DNA of 61,065 bases. Origin: Acidobacteriaceae bacterium (GTDB taxonomy: Bacteria; Acidobacteriota; Terriglobia; Terriglobales; Acidobacteriaceae). The DNA lies in contig PLIO01000101.1 of NCBI GenBank assembly GCA_003140075.1, forward strand, positions 1 through 61,065, in the 5' to 3' direction. The notes beneath the pieces are model-generated. The model had not been told where the DNA came from. It ran no database searches and was given only the letters and a program-made list of their open reading frames with translations. Both the position numbers and the translations under genes were made by a program. Within the stretch, counting starts at the first letter, position 1. Each line of letters begins with the position of its first letter. Shown here in pieces: positions 34,294 to 42,769 of the stretch.

Positions 34294-35091
34294 TCAAAAC
34301 TGCTGACGCGCCTGCTGCACCATCTCGACCAGGACCTTCCGGGCTTCCAAGGGATTGTTCACTTCCCGCAAGAACGCGATGCGCGTGCCCCGCATGCCGT
34401 CTGGAGTTTTCAGGCGCACGTGAAAACCGAGGCGATCCACCGCGGTCATCGCAGCTTCCTGAGATTCGATGCCTGCACGAGCCCGCGCCAGCAGGACAAG
34501 GGCGTCCTTGTGGTCGGTATTCATGTGTTCGATAATCCCACCTGCTGCGTCGGCCAGTGGGTCGGGCTGCGCCCGGTTGTAGTCGGTCGCCGGAACCCAA
34601 CCCATCACTCCGAAGCCTCCCACGTAGTAAACGTCCACCACGTCCATGCGGTAAAAGGAAAAATCCTCAAAGTCTACCCAGTACTTACTGTTGGCATAGC
34701 GTTCCAGGTAGAGTTGCCGCGCAGGCGCCACTTCGGGCTCCGGTATCGGCAGACCATTTCCCACCAACGTGACCCTTGCCGCGCCCAGCGAATCGCCTTC
34801 GGCGTCTGGCTGGGTTACCAGCAAGCTGGCGTGCGAATCCGCTTGCAGGTTCTGCGTGTGCATGGCCATGGTGCTGATGAGAAAGATAGGGCGTCCCCGT
34901 TCATCCAACCCGTAGGGCATTACCGATCCGAAAGGGAATCCCGGCTGTTTGCGCGAAAGAGTGGAAAGACTGCCAATGCGGCCCAAGTACACCAGGGTAC
35001 GCGCGCGCTCAGAGAACGATGGCTCAGGAACCGGGGGCTGGTCGCTCGCCGCGGCCGAGCCGCCGTGTTTTCGGTTGGACGGGGGAGACAT
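34294..35091 (-). CDS. Pyridoxamine 5'-phosphate oxidase-like / HugZ-type heme utilisation protein
   Basis: A 265-residue protein with an N-terminal FMN-binding split-barrel domain (about 25-165, SERARTLVYLGRIGSLSTLSRKQPGFPFGSVMPY) and a C-terminal DUF2470-type domain (about 185-260, IIEHMNTDHKDALVLLARA). This two-domain layout is that of HugZ, a heme-degrading protein, and of plant and bacterial relatives. The His-Met-Asn-xx-His pattern in the DUF2470 domain is kept. The ATG at 35091 (MSPPSNRK) is preferred over 35226. It stands alone. Confidence 0.85.
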   Translation of the reverse strand: MSPPSNRKHGGSAAASDQPPVPEPSFSERARTLVYLGRIGSLSTLSRKQPGFPFGSVMPYGLDERGRPIFLISTMAMHTQNLQADSHASLLVTQPDAEGDSLGAARVTLVGNGLPIPEPEVAPARQLYLERYANSKYWVDFEDFSFYRMDVVDVYYVGGFGVMGWVPATDYNRAQPDPLADAAGGIIEHMNTDHKDALVLLARARAGIESQEAAMTAVDRLGFHVRLKTPDGMRGTRIAFLREVNNPLEARKVLVEMVQQARQQF

Positions 35092-35578
35092 TGTTGGTTC
35101 TTCAGGCAGTCTAAATGAAATGGGCCCTGATAGGGGCCACGCCATTGCCTGCGTTAATGTCTTCCTCCAGCGCGACCTCCGTCCGGCACTCGGGTGCGTT
35201 GGAGATGTCCCGCGCGAATCCGGCATCGGTGCAGTTCGAAAACTCAGCGATCTTATCCGTTTGTCGTCGTCCCGCGTTTTCTTCAGTGGGACGAGAGCCC
35301 GCCCTGAGCGAAGCCGAAGGGATCTCCCCTAACACGCAGCCGGCTGCATCGAACTGCACCGCTGCCGCGAACCCGCCGAAACCCCGCTCCCACGGCCTTA
35401 TCTTCCACATATGTGCAAAGCCTTGCGCTTGGCTTCATTCCGCAGTCCCTAACTCGAATCCCACCTGCCCCGGTTTGGTATGAGGATTGCCTTGATCACT
35501 GTGGAAGCCGCGCCAATCGGGCATTCCGTGAGATTTTTCACATCACTATGCATTCTCCCCCGGACTAGGATCAATCGT
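35092..35578. other. Intergenic region with a dispersed repeat fragment
   Basis: 487 bp between the HugZ-like gene and a small secreted-protein gene. It contains the repeat fragment at 35301-35330. The open frames across it lack protein character. Confidence 0.5.
35301..35330. repeat. GTCATCCTGAGC-family repeat fragment
   Basis: GCCCTGAGCGAAGCCGAAGG followed by GATCTCCCCT. It is near-identical to the second half of the copy at 55217-55290. Confidence 0.65.
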
Positions 35579-35911
35579 ATGAAACCCAATCTTATGAAGA
35601 CGACTATCTTCGCCATCTGCTTTCTTTGCTTTCTTTGTGCCACCAGCGCCTTCGGCCAGAACGCTCCCGTCCTGACCAACAACCCCCAGCCCATTCAGAT
35701 GACCGAACATTACCAGCACGCTTCCGAGCATGGCATGGCACTGGAGTCCAGCCTGCTTAGCTCGAATGCCTATAGCTACGCCCATGGCGAGCAGCCCCTG
35801 TGGGAATTTGGCTCTTCGCCGTTGTATGAAACCCCTCTCGGCGACGTCGCCCGCGCCTACAGAAAAGAACACGCCGCCAAGGCAAAAGCCGTCAAGGCCC
35901 TGGAAAAGTAA
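35579..35911 (+). CDS. Small secreted protein of unknown function
   Basis: A 110-residue protein with a signal peptide (MKTTIFAICFLCFLCATSAFGQ, beginning at residue 6; an ATG at 35594 is equally possible). The mature part is short and polar with TEHYQHASEHGMALESS, SNAYSYAHGEQPLWEFG and a Lys/Ala-rich tail. This type is common in Acidobacteriota and has no known function. Confidence 0.65.
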   Translation: MKPNLMKTTIFAICFLCFLCATSAFGQNAPVLTNNPQPIQMTEHYQHASEHGMALESSLLSSNAYSYAHGEQPLWEFGSSPLYETPLGDVARAYRKEHAAKAKAVKALEK

Positions 35912-35951
35912 CTCTGTAAGCAACAGCTCTTCGGAAGAGGATTCAGATGCC

Positions 35952-36000
35952 CATGTGGGGACGGCCGCCTCAGCTGTCCCGCCGAGCGAAGCGAGGCGCC
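35952..36000. repeat. Dispersed hairpin repeat (GGACAGCCG family), copy 3, inverted
   Basis: CATGTGGGGACGGCCGCCT, then CAGCTGTCCCGCCGAGCG, then AAGCGAGGCGCC. As a reverse complement it aligns with 1174-1222, with substitutions in the stem. It separates the small secreted-protein gene from the anti-sigma gene. Confidence 0.6.
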
Positions 36001-36084
36001 CCGGGCACACGACCTGGATCCTGCGTGGAGCAACTCTTTCTGTGCTGCGAGAGGTGCGCGGCCTTAACGATCCTAACCGTCCCG

Positions 36085-36858
36085 CTACTCTCCCGCGCCC
36101 ACCATCACGAGCGGCATCTTAGGCGTAGCCGCCCCCGCTTCGTTTTCCACGGTAACGGCAAACGCTTTGGCCACGGTTCCCGCCGGCAGTGGAGGATTCA
36201 CCACGCTCGCATTCCCGCGCGCATCGGGCTTGAACACTCCCGCCGGAATCGGCGCCCCGCTGACCGGAATCAACCACAACTCATAAGCCTTCTGCGGCGG
36301 CAGCGGCGGCATGTTGTTCGCCAGAAAAACCAGGCTTCCGCGGTTCCGCAGATAGAACGCTTTGCCCTGCGGCTGTGGCGGAGCTTTCGCCGCTACCAGC
36401 GTCACCCGCTGCGCCTCCGGCTGAATAATCGGCGCCGCAATCCTTCGCAGTTCTTCTAATTCTCGTGTGCTCTCCGCCGCTTGGGAACTCGCCGACGCCA
36501 GCGTCCGCCTCAGTGCGGAATTCTCCCGCCACAACGAAAGCGCAAATATCACCACCGCCGCGGTGGCCGCCCATCCCAGCCATCCCCACCACCCTCGCCG
36601 CGACGCGGACGGCACTGCCACCGGCAGGTGCGCTTCCCGCGCCACCGCATCCAAAATCCGCTGCCGCGCCCGCTGCGGAGGTCTTGGCCCAGTCGCCGAT
36701 ATCGCCAGCAGGGCCGTGTCGCCGCGCAGTTGTTCCAGCTCCAGCCGGCACGACGCACAAGTCGCCAAATGCTCTTCGAGTTTCGCGCGCTCCTCTCCCT
36801 GCAGCGCGCCAAGCGCGTACAGGGCGAGATCCTCGGCGTATTGTTCGTGTCCGCCCAT
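36085..36858 (-). CDS. RskA-type anti-sigma factor
   Basis: A 257-residue membrane anti-sigma factor. The cytoplasmic N-terminus carries a zinc-finger-like HLATCASCRLELEQL (HxxxCxxC), followed by one membrane helix (WWGWLGWAATAAVVIFALSLW, about 90-110), a coiled stretch, and an extracytoplasmic domain with the RskA pattern (SLVFLANNMPPLPPQKAYELWLIP, AFAVTVENEAGAATPKMP). The ATG at 36858 is used; a TTG at 36864 is possible. It starts 7 bp after the sigma factor stop and should sequester that sigma until cleaved by proteases. Confidence 0.92.
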   Translation of the reverse strand: MGGHEQYAEDLALYALGALQGEERAKLEEHLATCASCRLELEQLRGDTALLAISATGPRPPQRARQRILDAVAREAHLPVAVPSASRRGWWGWLGWAATAAVVIFALSLWRENSALRRTLASASSQAAESTRELEELRRIAAPIIQPEAQRVTLVAAKAPPQPQGKAFYLRNRGSLVFLANNMPPLPPQKAYELWLIPVSGAPIPAGVFKPDARGNASVVNPPLPAGTVAKAFAVTVENEAGAATPKMPLVMVGAGE

Positions 36859-36865
36859 TAGCAAA

Positions 36866-37438
36866 TCAGCCGGTCTGAAACGCCTTCCGCAGCGCGATCA
36901 ATCCCGCGCGAATCCGTGTCTTAACTGTCCCCAGCGGCTCTCCCGTCTTGTCCGCGATCTCCGAATGGCTCATACCCTCCCAATAAGCCATCTCCAGTGC
37001 GCTGCGCTGAGCTGCAGCCATCGTGCCCATCACCCCGCGCACTTTTTCGGCAACCCGCGAGCGTTCTGCCTCCGCCGCCAAGTCGGGCGCCACCGACAAC
37101 ACTACATCCTCGATATCTGTTTCTGGACGTCGCTTTCTAAGGGAGTCGATGGCTCGGTTCCGCGTGATGACGGCCAGCCAGCTTCCCAAGCCGCCGCGCG
37201 CCGCGTCGAACGCGCCCGGGTTGCGCCACAACTGTAAGAAGACTTCCTGCAGCACGTCCTCCGCCGCTCCCGTATCTCCGAGAACTCGTAAGGCTACCGC
37301 ATACACCACCGCAGAGTAGCGGTCATAGAGCTCCGCCATCGCCCCCTGATCGCCGGACTTCAAGCCGGTAACCATGGCCAGATCTGCCGATATGCCTTGT
37401 CGTTGCGTACTCGACAAACGTCGCTGCTCTTCCTTCAA
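36866..37438 (-). CDS. ECF sigma factor (SigK/RpoE-like)
   Basis: A 190-residue ECF sigma factor. Region 2 (GDQGAMAELYDRYSAVVYAVALRVLGD, then AAEDVLQEVFLQLWRNPGAFD) and region 4 (GMSHSEIADKTGEPLGTVKTRIRAGL) are intact; the region 4 helix-turn-helix with EPLGTVKTR is typical for SigK/RpoE sigma factors paired with RskA. It is read first, with the anti-sigma gene 7 bp behind, forming a two-gene operon. Confidence 0.93.
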   Translation of the reverse strand: MKEEQRRLSSTQRQGISADLAMVTGLKSGDQGAMAELYDRYSAVVYAVALRVLGDTGAAEDVLQEVFLQLWRNPGAFDAARGGLGSWLAVITRNRAIDSLRKRRPETDIEDVVLSVAPDLAAEAERSRVAEKVRGVMGTMAAAQRSALEMAYWEGMSHSEIADKTGEPLGTVKTRIRAGLIALRKAFQTG

Positions 37439-37609
37439 TAGATATACGAATCAAAATCCCCAGCGGATTGCCCACTGCAGGCAATCGAACTCGCCGCTGC
37501 AAAGATGGCAGACACGCCGAAAGGCTGCGGCGAAAACATAGCAGCTAGACCCTGCTGGGAGCAACTAATCCCACGGGAGCGCGATCACGCCGGGATACTT
37601 TGCAGTCAC

Positions 37610-38842
37610 CTACTGGCTCAACTTGATCGCCAGCTGACGCTCCGGCGGTGTCATCTGGCTCCAGAGTTTCTGCAGGCCATCCTGCAGCGCCTGATTGTCG
37701 GGCTGCTTGTGCAGCGCCAGCGCAAACCAACGATAGGCCGTCGGCAAATCCCGTGGCGTGCAGGTACCGGTGTAGTAAATCGCGCCCAGAGAAATCATTG
37801 CCTGCGCGTTGGCTTGTTCCGCAGCCGGCTTCAATATCCGCATGCCGCGATCGCAATCCTGGCTCACCCCACGTCCGTAGATGTAGCGTTCCGCTTCGCT
37901 CACCGGATCGACCGGCTTGGCCGGCGTGGGCTTGCGTTCCCGCGGCTTCGGAGCAGGAGTCGCTTCCGCCGGTTGCGATTGAGCGTCGGAATCACGGGCC
38001 GCCGGTTGCGATGTAGAGTCCCCATGCGCCTCGGAATCCGTTGGACCGGCCTGGCTCGGACTAGCCTGTGCTGGACCGGTCGGAGTTGGGCCGGCCGGAG
38101 TCGGGGCCGTCTGAGTCGGACCGCTCTGCGGCGCCGAGGGTTGCGAAGCAGCCGTTTGTGGTGCCGTCGTTTCGGTCGCAGCCGGCGGTGTGACGACCGG
38201 CGTCGTAGCAGGCGCGCTTGCGGCGGCAGTCGGACTCGAACCGGGCGGCGCCGCCGTACCGCTGGTCGTGCTGCCGGAATCCGCAGAGCTTGGCGGAGCG
38301 TCCGCCGACTGCTGGGCCGCCGCAGGTTTCGCGTCGCTCTTCGTCAACCAGTCAAAACCTCCTTGCCTGAAGCGCAGGTATCCGAACCCGCCAACTAAGA
38401 CCAACGCGATCACAATCGCAGCCACCTTACCCCAGCGCCGCGGCAGTTCCTCATCATCTTCGAGAAGGTAGTCCAGATTTCTGGAAGACCGCTGCAACGG
38501 GTCGTGACCGCTTGTCGCATCCACGCTGGGCTTATCCGCAGGAGTGTTCAATCCCAGAAATGACGGTCCTGTGATTGACGGCGAGACGATTTTCGAGGCG
38601 ACCGTTGGAGAAGTGCTTGCCGGCGAAGGAGGTGCCGGCTGCGCCTCCGTCGCAGCACGTGGCACTGACTGCGGATTTGCAGCCACGCTGCCCGCTCCAG
38701 CCTCTGCCTTCTTCACACTTGGGGAAGCCGTCGCACGCATCGGAGACTCGCCAGGTTCACTCTTCGCCACCAGCGCCGCTCCGCACATGCCGCAAAACCG
38801 GTTAGCCTCGGAATTGTCATTGCCGCATTTTCCGCAGCGCAC
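37610..38842 (-). CDS. Zinc-ribbon membrane protein with C-terminal Sel1-like repeat
   Basis: A 410-residue protein. An N-terminal zinc ribbon (MRCGKCGNDNSEANRFCGMCG, residues 3-20) is followed by a Pro/Ser/Ala-rich region, one membrane helix (VAAIVIALVLVGGFGYL, about 140-156), a long low-complexity Ala/Pro/Thr tract (about 170-305) and a C-terminal Sel1/TPR-like unit (EAERYIYGRGVSQDCDRGMRIL, then AQAMISLGAIYYTGTC). The cytoplasmic zinc ribbon is joined to an extracytoplasmic repeat domain. Role unknown; a structural or signalling adaptor is possible. Confidence 0.75.
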   Translation of the reverse strand: MRCGKCGNDNSEANRFCGMCGAALVAKSEPGESPMRATASPSVKKAEAGAGSVAANPQSVPRAATEAQPAPPSPASTSPTVASKIVSPSITGPSFLGLNTPADKPSVDATSGHDPLQRSSRNLDYLLEDDEELPRRWGKVAAIVIALVLVGGFGYLRFRQGGFDWLTKSDAKPAAAQQSADAPPSSADSGSTTSGTAAPPGSSPTAAASAPATTPVVTPPAATETTAPQTAASQPSAPQSGPTQTAPTPAGPTPTGPAQASPSQAGPTDSEAHGDSTSQPAARDSDAQSQPAEATPAPKPRERKPTPAKPVDPVSEAERYIYGRGVSQDCDRGMRILKPAAEQANAQAMISLGAIYYTGTCTPRDLPTAYRWFALALHKQPDNQALQDGLQKLWSQMTPPERQLAIKLSQ

Positions 38843-38890
38843 TAGTCCGCCTCCATGTTCCTATCCGTTAGATTAACTTCACAGAATACA

Positions 38891-38967
38891 GTTGCCGGCG
38901 GCCAGTTGCCAGTTGCCAGTGCGCCCATGATGCAACTGGCAACCGACAACTGGCAACCGGCAACTGC
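38891..38967. repeat. Inverted heptanucleotide repeat (GTTGCCA / CAACTGG)
   Basis: The left arm (38891-38918) has units GTTGCCG, GCGGCCA, GTTGCCA, GTTGCCA. The right arm (38933-38967) has CAACTGG, CAACCGA, CAACTGG, CAACCGG, CAACTGC. The arms are near-perfect reverse complements over about 30 bp around a 14-bp loop, just upstream of recN. Confidence 0.85.
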
Positions 38968-39017
38968 CTTTCATGCTATGCTGCGCAAAACTTCGTCATG
39001 CGAACTTAGGACGGCCT

Positions 39018-40772
39018 GTGCTGGTTGAATTGCGCCTGGAGAACTACGCGGTAATCGACAATGCGGCGGTGGAGTTCGCCTCCGGCCTAAACCTGCTGAC
39101 AGGCGAGACCGGTGCGGGCAAGTCCATTCTGATCGATGCCCTCGCGCTGCTGCTGGGCGATAAAGCCTCCAGTGACGTGATTCGCACCGGCGCGGAGCGG
39201 GCCGTGGTGTCAGCGGTCTTCGAGTGCGAAGGCATCGCCGAACGCTCAATCGAGAAGGTGCTCGAGAACAACGGCTTAGACGAATCCGAAGATGGCTCGC
39301 TGATTATTCGTCGCGAGATTGCTGCCGGGGGTAAAGGCCGCGTCTTCGTCAACAATCAGGCGGCCACGGTCGCGGTGCTGCGGCAGCTTGCCCCGCATCT
39401 CGCGATCATCCACGCGCAGAACGAATTGATTCTCTCCTTCGACGCGCCGGCACGCCTGGAGTTGCTGGACGGATTCGCGGGAAGCCACGTCGAGCCCGTC
39501 GCGGCCGCCTATGAAGCCTGGAAGAGAATTCGCGCGCGCATTGAGGATCTCGAACGCGGCGAGCAGGACCGGCTGCGCCTGGTGGATCTCTGGCTGTTTC
39601 AGAAGCGAGAAATTGAAGAAGCCAAATTGGAATCCGGCGAGGACGAGAGCCTGGAGACAGAAAAGCGTGTTCTCGCCAACGCCGAAAAGATTTACAACGC
39701 TGCTATGCAGGCCTTCGATCTTTTGTATGAAGGCGATGGCTCCACGTCCGCATCCATGCGTGCCGCGCAAAAACAGATCGAAGAGCTGGCCCGCTACGAA
39801 CCAAAATTTCAGGAGGCGCTCTCCGCGCTGGAAACGGCGCGCATCAGCGTGGAGGATGTCGGTGCCACGGTCCGCGACTACGCCGGCGGAATTCACGCTT
39901 CTCCCGAACATCTTGCGGAAGTGGAAGACCGGCTGGCCCTGCTCGACCGTTTAAAGCGAAAGTACGGCCCCGCTCTCGATGACGTAATCGAGTTCGGTGC
40001 AGACGTGGCCTGCAAACTCTCGGAAGTCGAGAACAAAGACGAAATCCTGCGCGAGCTGCGGGCTGATCTCGCCAAAGCTGCCGAAGAATATCTGCGCGCC
40101 GCACGAGCGCTGTCCAAGACGCGGCAAGATGCGGCGCGCAAACTGGAAAAATTAGTGGAGTCGGAGATCAACGACCTCGCCATGAAGTCGGCCTTCCGCA
40201 TCCAGATTTCCACGTCGGAACAAGAAGGGAACTGGTCGGCGTCGGGAATCGATCAGGTCGTCTACATGATCGCCACCAACCCCGGCGAGCCCATGCGGCA
40301 GTTGGAACACATCGCCTCCGGTGGAGAATTATCGCGCGTAATGCTCGCACTGAAAGTCAGCGTGGAATCGGGAGCGGCGACCGGGACTCCCCGTGGAAGA
40401 GCGGCCCTTCAGGGCCGCGTCAGTGGCGCGAACCCCTCCGGGGCCTTAGCCCCGGGCAAACTTCGCACCATGGTGTTCGACGAAATCGACACCGGCATCG
40501 GAGGCCGCGCCGCCGAGGCAGTGGGAAAGAAATTGAAAGAGCTGGCACGCGCCAACCAGGTGCTGTGCGTCACCCACCTCCCGCAAATCGCCACCTTTGC
40601 CGACCACCACTACGTCATCGAGAAGAAAGAGCGCAACGGACGCACGCGCACCTCGATCCGCCCCGTCTCCGGCGACGAACGCACCGAAGAAGTAGCCCGC
40701 ATGCTCAGCGGCGCCAAGCTCACGGATACCTCGCGCAAGCACGCCGAGCAGATGATCAAAGCCAATGGGTAG
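39018..40772 (+). CDS. recN: DNA repair protein RecN with an in-frame repeat insertion
   Basis: A 584-residue SMC-like ATPase for double-strand-break repair. Walker A is GETGAGKS (29-36); helical coiled-coil arms occupy about 155-365; the signature is EHIASGGELSRVMLALK, Walker B TMVFDEIDTGIGG, followed by QVLCVTHLPQIA. The GTG at 39018 fits the family start (LVELRLENYAVI). Residues 452-481 are an insert between signature and Walker B, encoded by a palindromic repeat (40393-40456) that reads through in frame. Without it the length is usual. Whether the protein tolerates the insert is unknown. Confidence 0.93.
   Translation: MLVELRLENYAVIDNAAVEFASGLNLLTGETGAGKSILIDALALLLGDKASSDVIRTGAERAVVSAVFECEGIAERSIEKVLENNGLDESEDGSLIIRREIAAGGKGRVFVNNQAATVAVLRQLAPHLAIIHAQNELILSFDAPARLELLDGFAGSHVEPVAAAYEAWKRIRARIEDLERGEQDRLRLVDLWLFQKREIEEAKLESGEDESLETEKRVLANAEKIYNAAMQAFDLLYEGDGSTSASMRAAQKQIEELARYEPKFQEALSALETARISVEDVGATVRDYAGGIHASPEHLAEVEDRLALLDRLKRKYGPALDDVIEFGADVACKLSEVENKDEILRELRADLAKAAEEYLRAARALSKTRQDAARKLEKLVESEINDLAMKSAFRIQISTSEQEGNWSASGIDQVVYMIATNPGEPMRQLEHIASGGELSRVMLALKVSVESGAATGTPRGRAALQGRVSGANPSGALAPGKLRTMVFDEIDTGIGGRAAEAVGKKLKELARANQVLCVTHLPQIATFADHHYVIEKKERNGRTRTSIRPVSGDERTEEVARMLSGAKLTDTSRKHAEQMIKANG
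40393..40456. repeat. Paired-hairpin repeat element inside recN
   Basis: Two perfect hairpins lie side by side: GCGGCCCTTCAGGGCCGC (40401-40418) and CCGGGGC-CTTA-GCCCCGG (40438-40455), with 19 bp between. The same architecture occurs at 50043-50105 in intergenic DNA. Here it lies inside recN without a stop or frameshift. Confidence 0.8.
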
Positions 40773-40862
40773 CGCCGACGTCCCGCCGACAAGGCCGCAA
40801 AACAGCACAGCGCCGTAGCGAAAGCCGAACGCAAAGGATCCCCGGAACCGCGAAAACGCAGC

Positions 40863-40903
40863 TTGACGATAAACCACAAGTTAGCTAACATTAGTTAGCT
40901 AAC
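40863..40903 (+). promoter_or_regulatory. Promoter and double palindromic operator of TA module 3
   Basis: TTGACG (40863-40868), a 17-bp spacer and TAACAT (40886-40891) form the promoter. Two copies of the 10-bp palindrome GTTAGCTAAC (40880-40889 and 40894-40903), centres 14 bp apart, cover the -10 box and start point. This layout suits cooperative repression by the antitoxin dimer. Confidence 0.75.
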
Positions 40904-40914
40904 TAAGGCAAGCT

Positions 40915-41151
40915 ATGGAAACCATCACCATCCACAAGGCAAAAACTCAGCTCTCCCGGCTCATCGAAAAGGCCTGTCGTGGTGAGGAGATCGTCATTGC
41001 GCGAGGCAAGCAACCGGTGGTTAAGCTGGTGGCGATCGCAGGCAAGCGCGGAGATCGTAAACCCGGAGCGTGGAAAGGAAAGATTTCCTACACTTCCGAT
41101 GCGTTCGACCCGCTCACTGACCAGGAATTGAAGGATTTGGGTTTCGAATGA
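40915..41151 (+). CDS. Phd/YefM family antitoxin, TA module 3
   Basis: A 78-residue antitoxin: METITIHKAKTQLSRLIEKACRGEEIVIARGKQPVVKLV is the Phd/YefM DNA-binding part, and the tail (SDAFDPLTDQELKDLGF) binds the toxin. The ATG follows AAGG at a short distance. It is read through a promoter overlaid by GTTAGCTAAC palindromes, the probable autoregulatory sites. The PIN toxin starts 44 bp downstream of the stop codon. Confidence 0.92.
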   Translation: METITIHKAKTQLSRLIEKACRGEEIVIARGKQPVVKLVAIAGKRGDRKPGAWKGKISYTSDAFDPLTDQELKDLGFE

Positions 41152-41195
41152 AGCGCCGTCTCTGTTAGCCGACCCAATCGTGGGCTGCGAGGAAT

Positions 41196-41579
41196 GTGAA
41201 GGTTCTGCTCGATACGCACGTGCTGGTTTGGTGGATGGAAGATGCCACCCGGCTTTCCAAACAGGCCGCAAAGATAATCGCAGATTCGTGCAACCAAGTT
41301 CTGATCTCGGCCGCAGTAGGCTGGGAGCTTGCGATTAAGGTAGGCACAGGCAAAATGAAACCGCGATCGATCCTTCAGGACTTGGATCGCGTTCTCGAAC
41401 GCGAATCATTCTCGGAAGTTCCCATTATGCTGGGCACAGCGGTGCGCGCAGGTTTACTTCCCCTCCACCATCGCGATCCATTCGATCGACTGTTGGTGGC
41501 CCAAGCTCAATCGCTGAGTGTGCCCATTCTCAGCGCCGACGCCGTTCTTGACTTGTACGAGGTTAAGCGACTGTGGTAG
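41196..41579 (+). CDS. PIN domain toxin (VapC-like), TA module 3
   Basis: A 127-residue PIN-domain RNase beginning MKVLLDTHVLVWWMEDATRLS, with a Glu in GWELAIKVGTGKM and Asp in LHHRDPFDRLLVAQAQ, and ending VLDLYEVKRLW. It is related to the toxin of module 1 (same Phd partner type) more than to module 2. Cleaves RNA when free of antitoxin; target unknown. All metal-site residues are kept, so it is likely active. Confidence 0.92.
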   Translation: MKVLLDTHVLVWWMEDATRLSKQAAKIIADSCNQVLISAAVGWELAIKVGTGKMKPRSILQDLDRVLERESFSEVPIMLGTAVRAGLLPLHHRDPFDRLLVAQAQSLSVPILSADAVLDLYEVKRLW

Positions 41580-41641
41580 CCCGCCGCTCGCTGCGTCCAA
41601 TCCCCGCCTGCTGCTAATCCCCGCCGTTTCTGTGGTTTACG

Positions 41642-41670
41642 TTGACCAGAAGGGCACTTTCCGGTAATTT
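41642..41670 (+). promoter_or_regulatory. Promoter of the ispH-shc hopanoid operon
   Basis: TTGACC (41642-41647), a 17-bp spacer and TAATTT (41665-41670). It would give a leader of about 95 nt to the ispH ATG at 41774, which has GAAGGGAAG as ribosome binding site. Confidence 0.55.
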
Positions 41671-41773
41671 AGTAGCATCGCTCCAATGGGTTCATATACT
41701 CTGACCGTACAGTTTCTAGGCCCAGATTTTGCATCTTACATAGTCCGGGGAAGATCACAAGAAGGGAAGTTGG

Positions 41774-42754
41774 ATGGTGCCAAATAGCCAGGGAAAGACG
41801 TTGCTTTTGCTCAAGCCGCGCGGGTTCTGCGCCGGCGTGGTCCGCGCCATCGACGTTGTCCGCATCGCCCTCGAGGCCTTCGGCCCGCCCATCTATGTAC
41901 GCAAGGAAATCGTCCACAACAGCTTTGTAGTGGACGAACTACGCGGCAAGGGCGCCATCTTCGTCGATAGCGAAGATGAAGTTCCCAACGGCGAGCGCGT
42001 CATCTACAGCGCGCACGGCGTTTCCCCCGAGGTGCGCGAACACAGCGCCCGCCGCGGCCTGCGCGTGATCGATGCCACTTGCCCCCTGGTCACCAAGGTC
42101 CACGTCGAAGCCGTCAAGTTCGCCAAAGAGGGTTATTCCCTGATCCTCATCGGCCACCACGATCACGACGAAGTCATCGGAACGCTCGGCGAAGCTCCGC
42201 TCGTAACCCAAGTGGTTGGCACTCCGGAGCAGGTCAAGTCACTCTCCGTCCCGGACCCGAATCGCGTGGCCTATCTAACCCAGACCACGCTCAGCCTGGA
42301 TGAAACCAAAGATATTATCGCTGCCCTCAAGAGAAAGTTTCCCAACATCAAAGGCCCCGCCGCGCAGGATATTTGCTATGCCACCGAGAACCGCCAGGTA
42401 GCCGTGAAGCAGGTCGCCTCGGAAGCGGATCTGCTGCTAGTCGTGGGCTCCGAAAACAGTTCCAATTCCAATCGTCTGGTTGAAGTGGCCCGCAACCTCG
42501 GCACGAACGCGCATCTCATCGATAGCTACAAAGATATTGAGTCTCAGTGGTTGCTGAACGTGAAAACCATCGCGCTCACTGCCGGCGCTTCGGCGCCGGA
42601 ATGCCTGGTGGAGGAAACCATGAAGTTTCTCGCCACCAAGGGTTTCGACAACGTGCAGGAACTCGAAGTGATGCCGGAAAACGTCCGCTTCGGCCTGCCG
42701 CCGGAGATTGTCGAGGCCATCGCCGCCGCTCCGGCCAGCGCTACCGCGGACTAA
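41774..42754 (+). CDS. ispH: 4-hydroxy-3-methylbut-2-enyl diphosphate reductase
   Basis: A 326-residue [4Fe-4S] enzyme, the last step of the MEP pathway, making IPP and DMAPP. The three cluster Cys are present: Cys19 in PRGFCAGV, Cys103 in DATCPLV, Cys201 in DICYATENRQ; the His residues in KEIVHNSFVV and GHHDHDEVIG and the Glu/Asn/Ser binding set (SENSSNSNRL) are also seen. It is 15 bp upstream of the squalene-hopene cyclase gene, tying C5 supply to hopanoid synthesis. The function is secure. Confidence 0.97.
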   Translation: MVPNSQGKTLLLLKPRGFCAGVVRAIDVVRIALEAFGPPIYVRKEIVHNSFVVDELRGKGAIFVDSEDEVPNGERVIYSAHGVSPEVREHSARRGLRVIDATCPLVTKVHVEAVKFAKEGYSLILIGHHDHDEVIGTLGEAPLVTQVVGTPEQVKSLSVPDPNRVAYLTQTTLSLDETKDIIAALKRKFPNIKGPAAQDICYATENRQVAVKQVASEADLLLVVGSENSSNSNRLVEVARNLGTNAHLIDSYKDIESQWLLNVKTIALTAGASAPECLVEETMKFLATKGFDNVQELEVMPENVRFGLPPEIVEAIAAAPASATAD

Positions 42755-42769
42755 CGGAGATGCTTATCG

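Noticed and set aside
40371-40460. A frameshift or pseudogene in recN
   Set aside because: The repeat insertion keeps the frame and all ATPase motifs on both sides are intact, so the gene is called complete.
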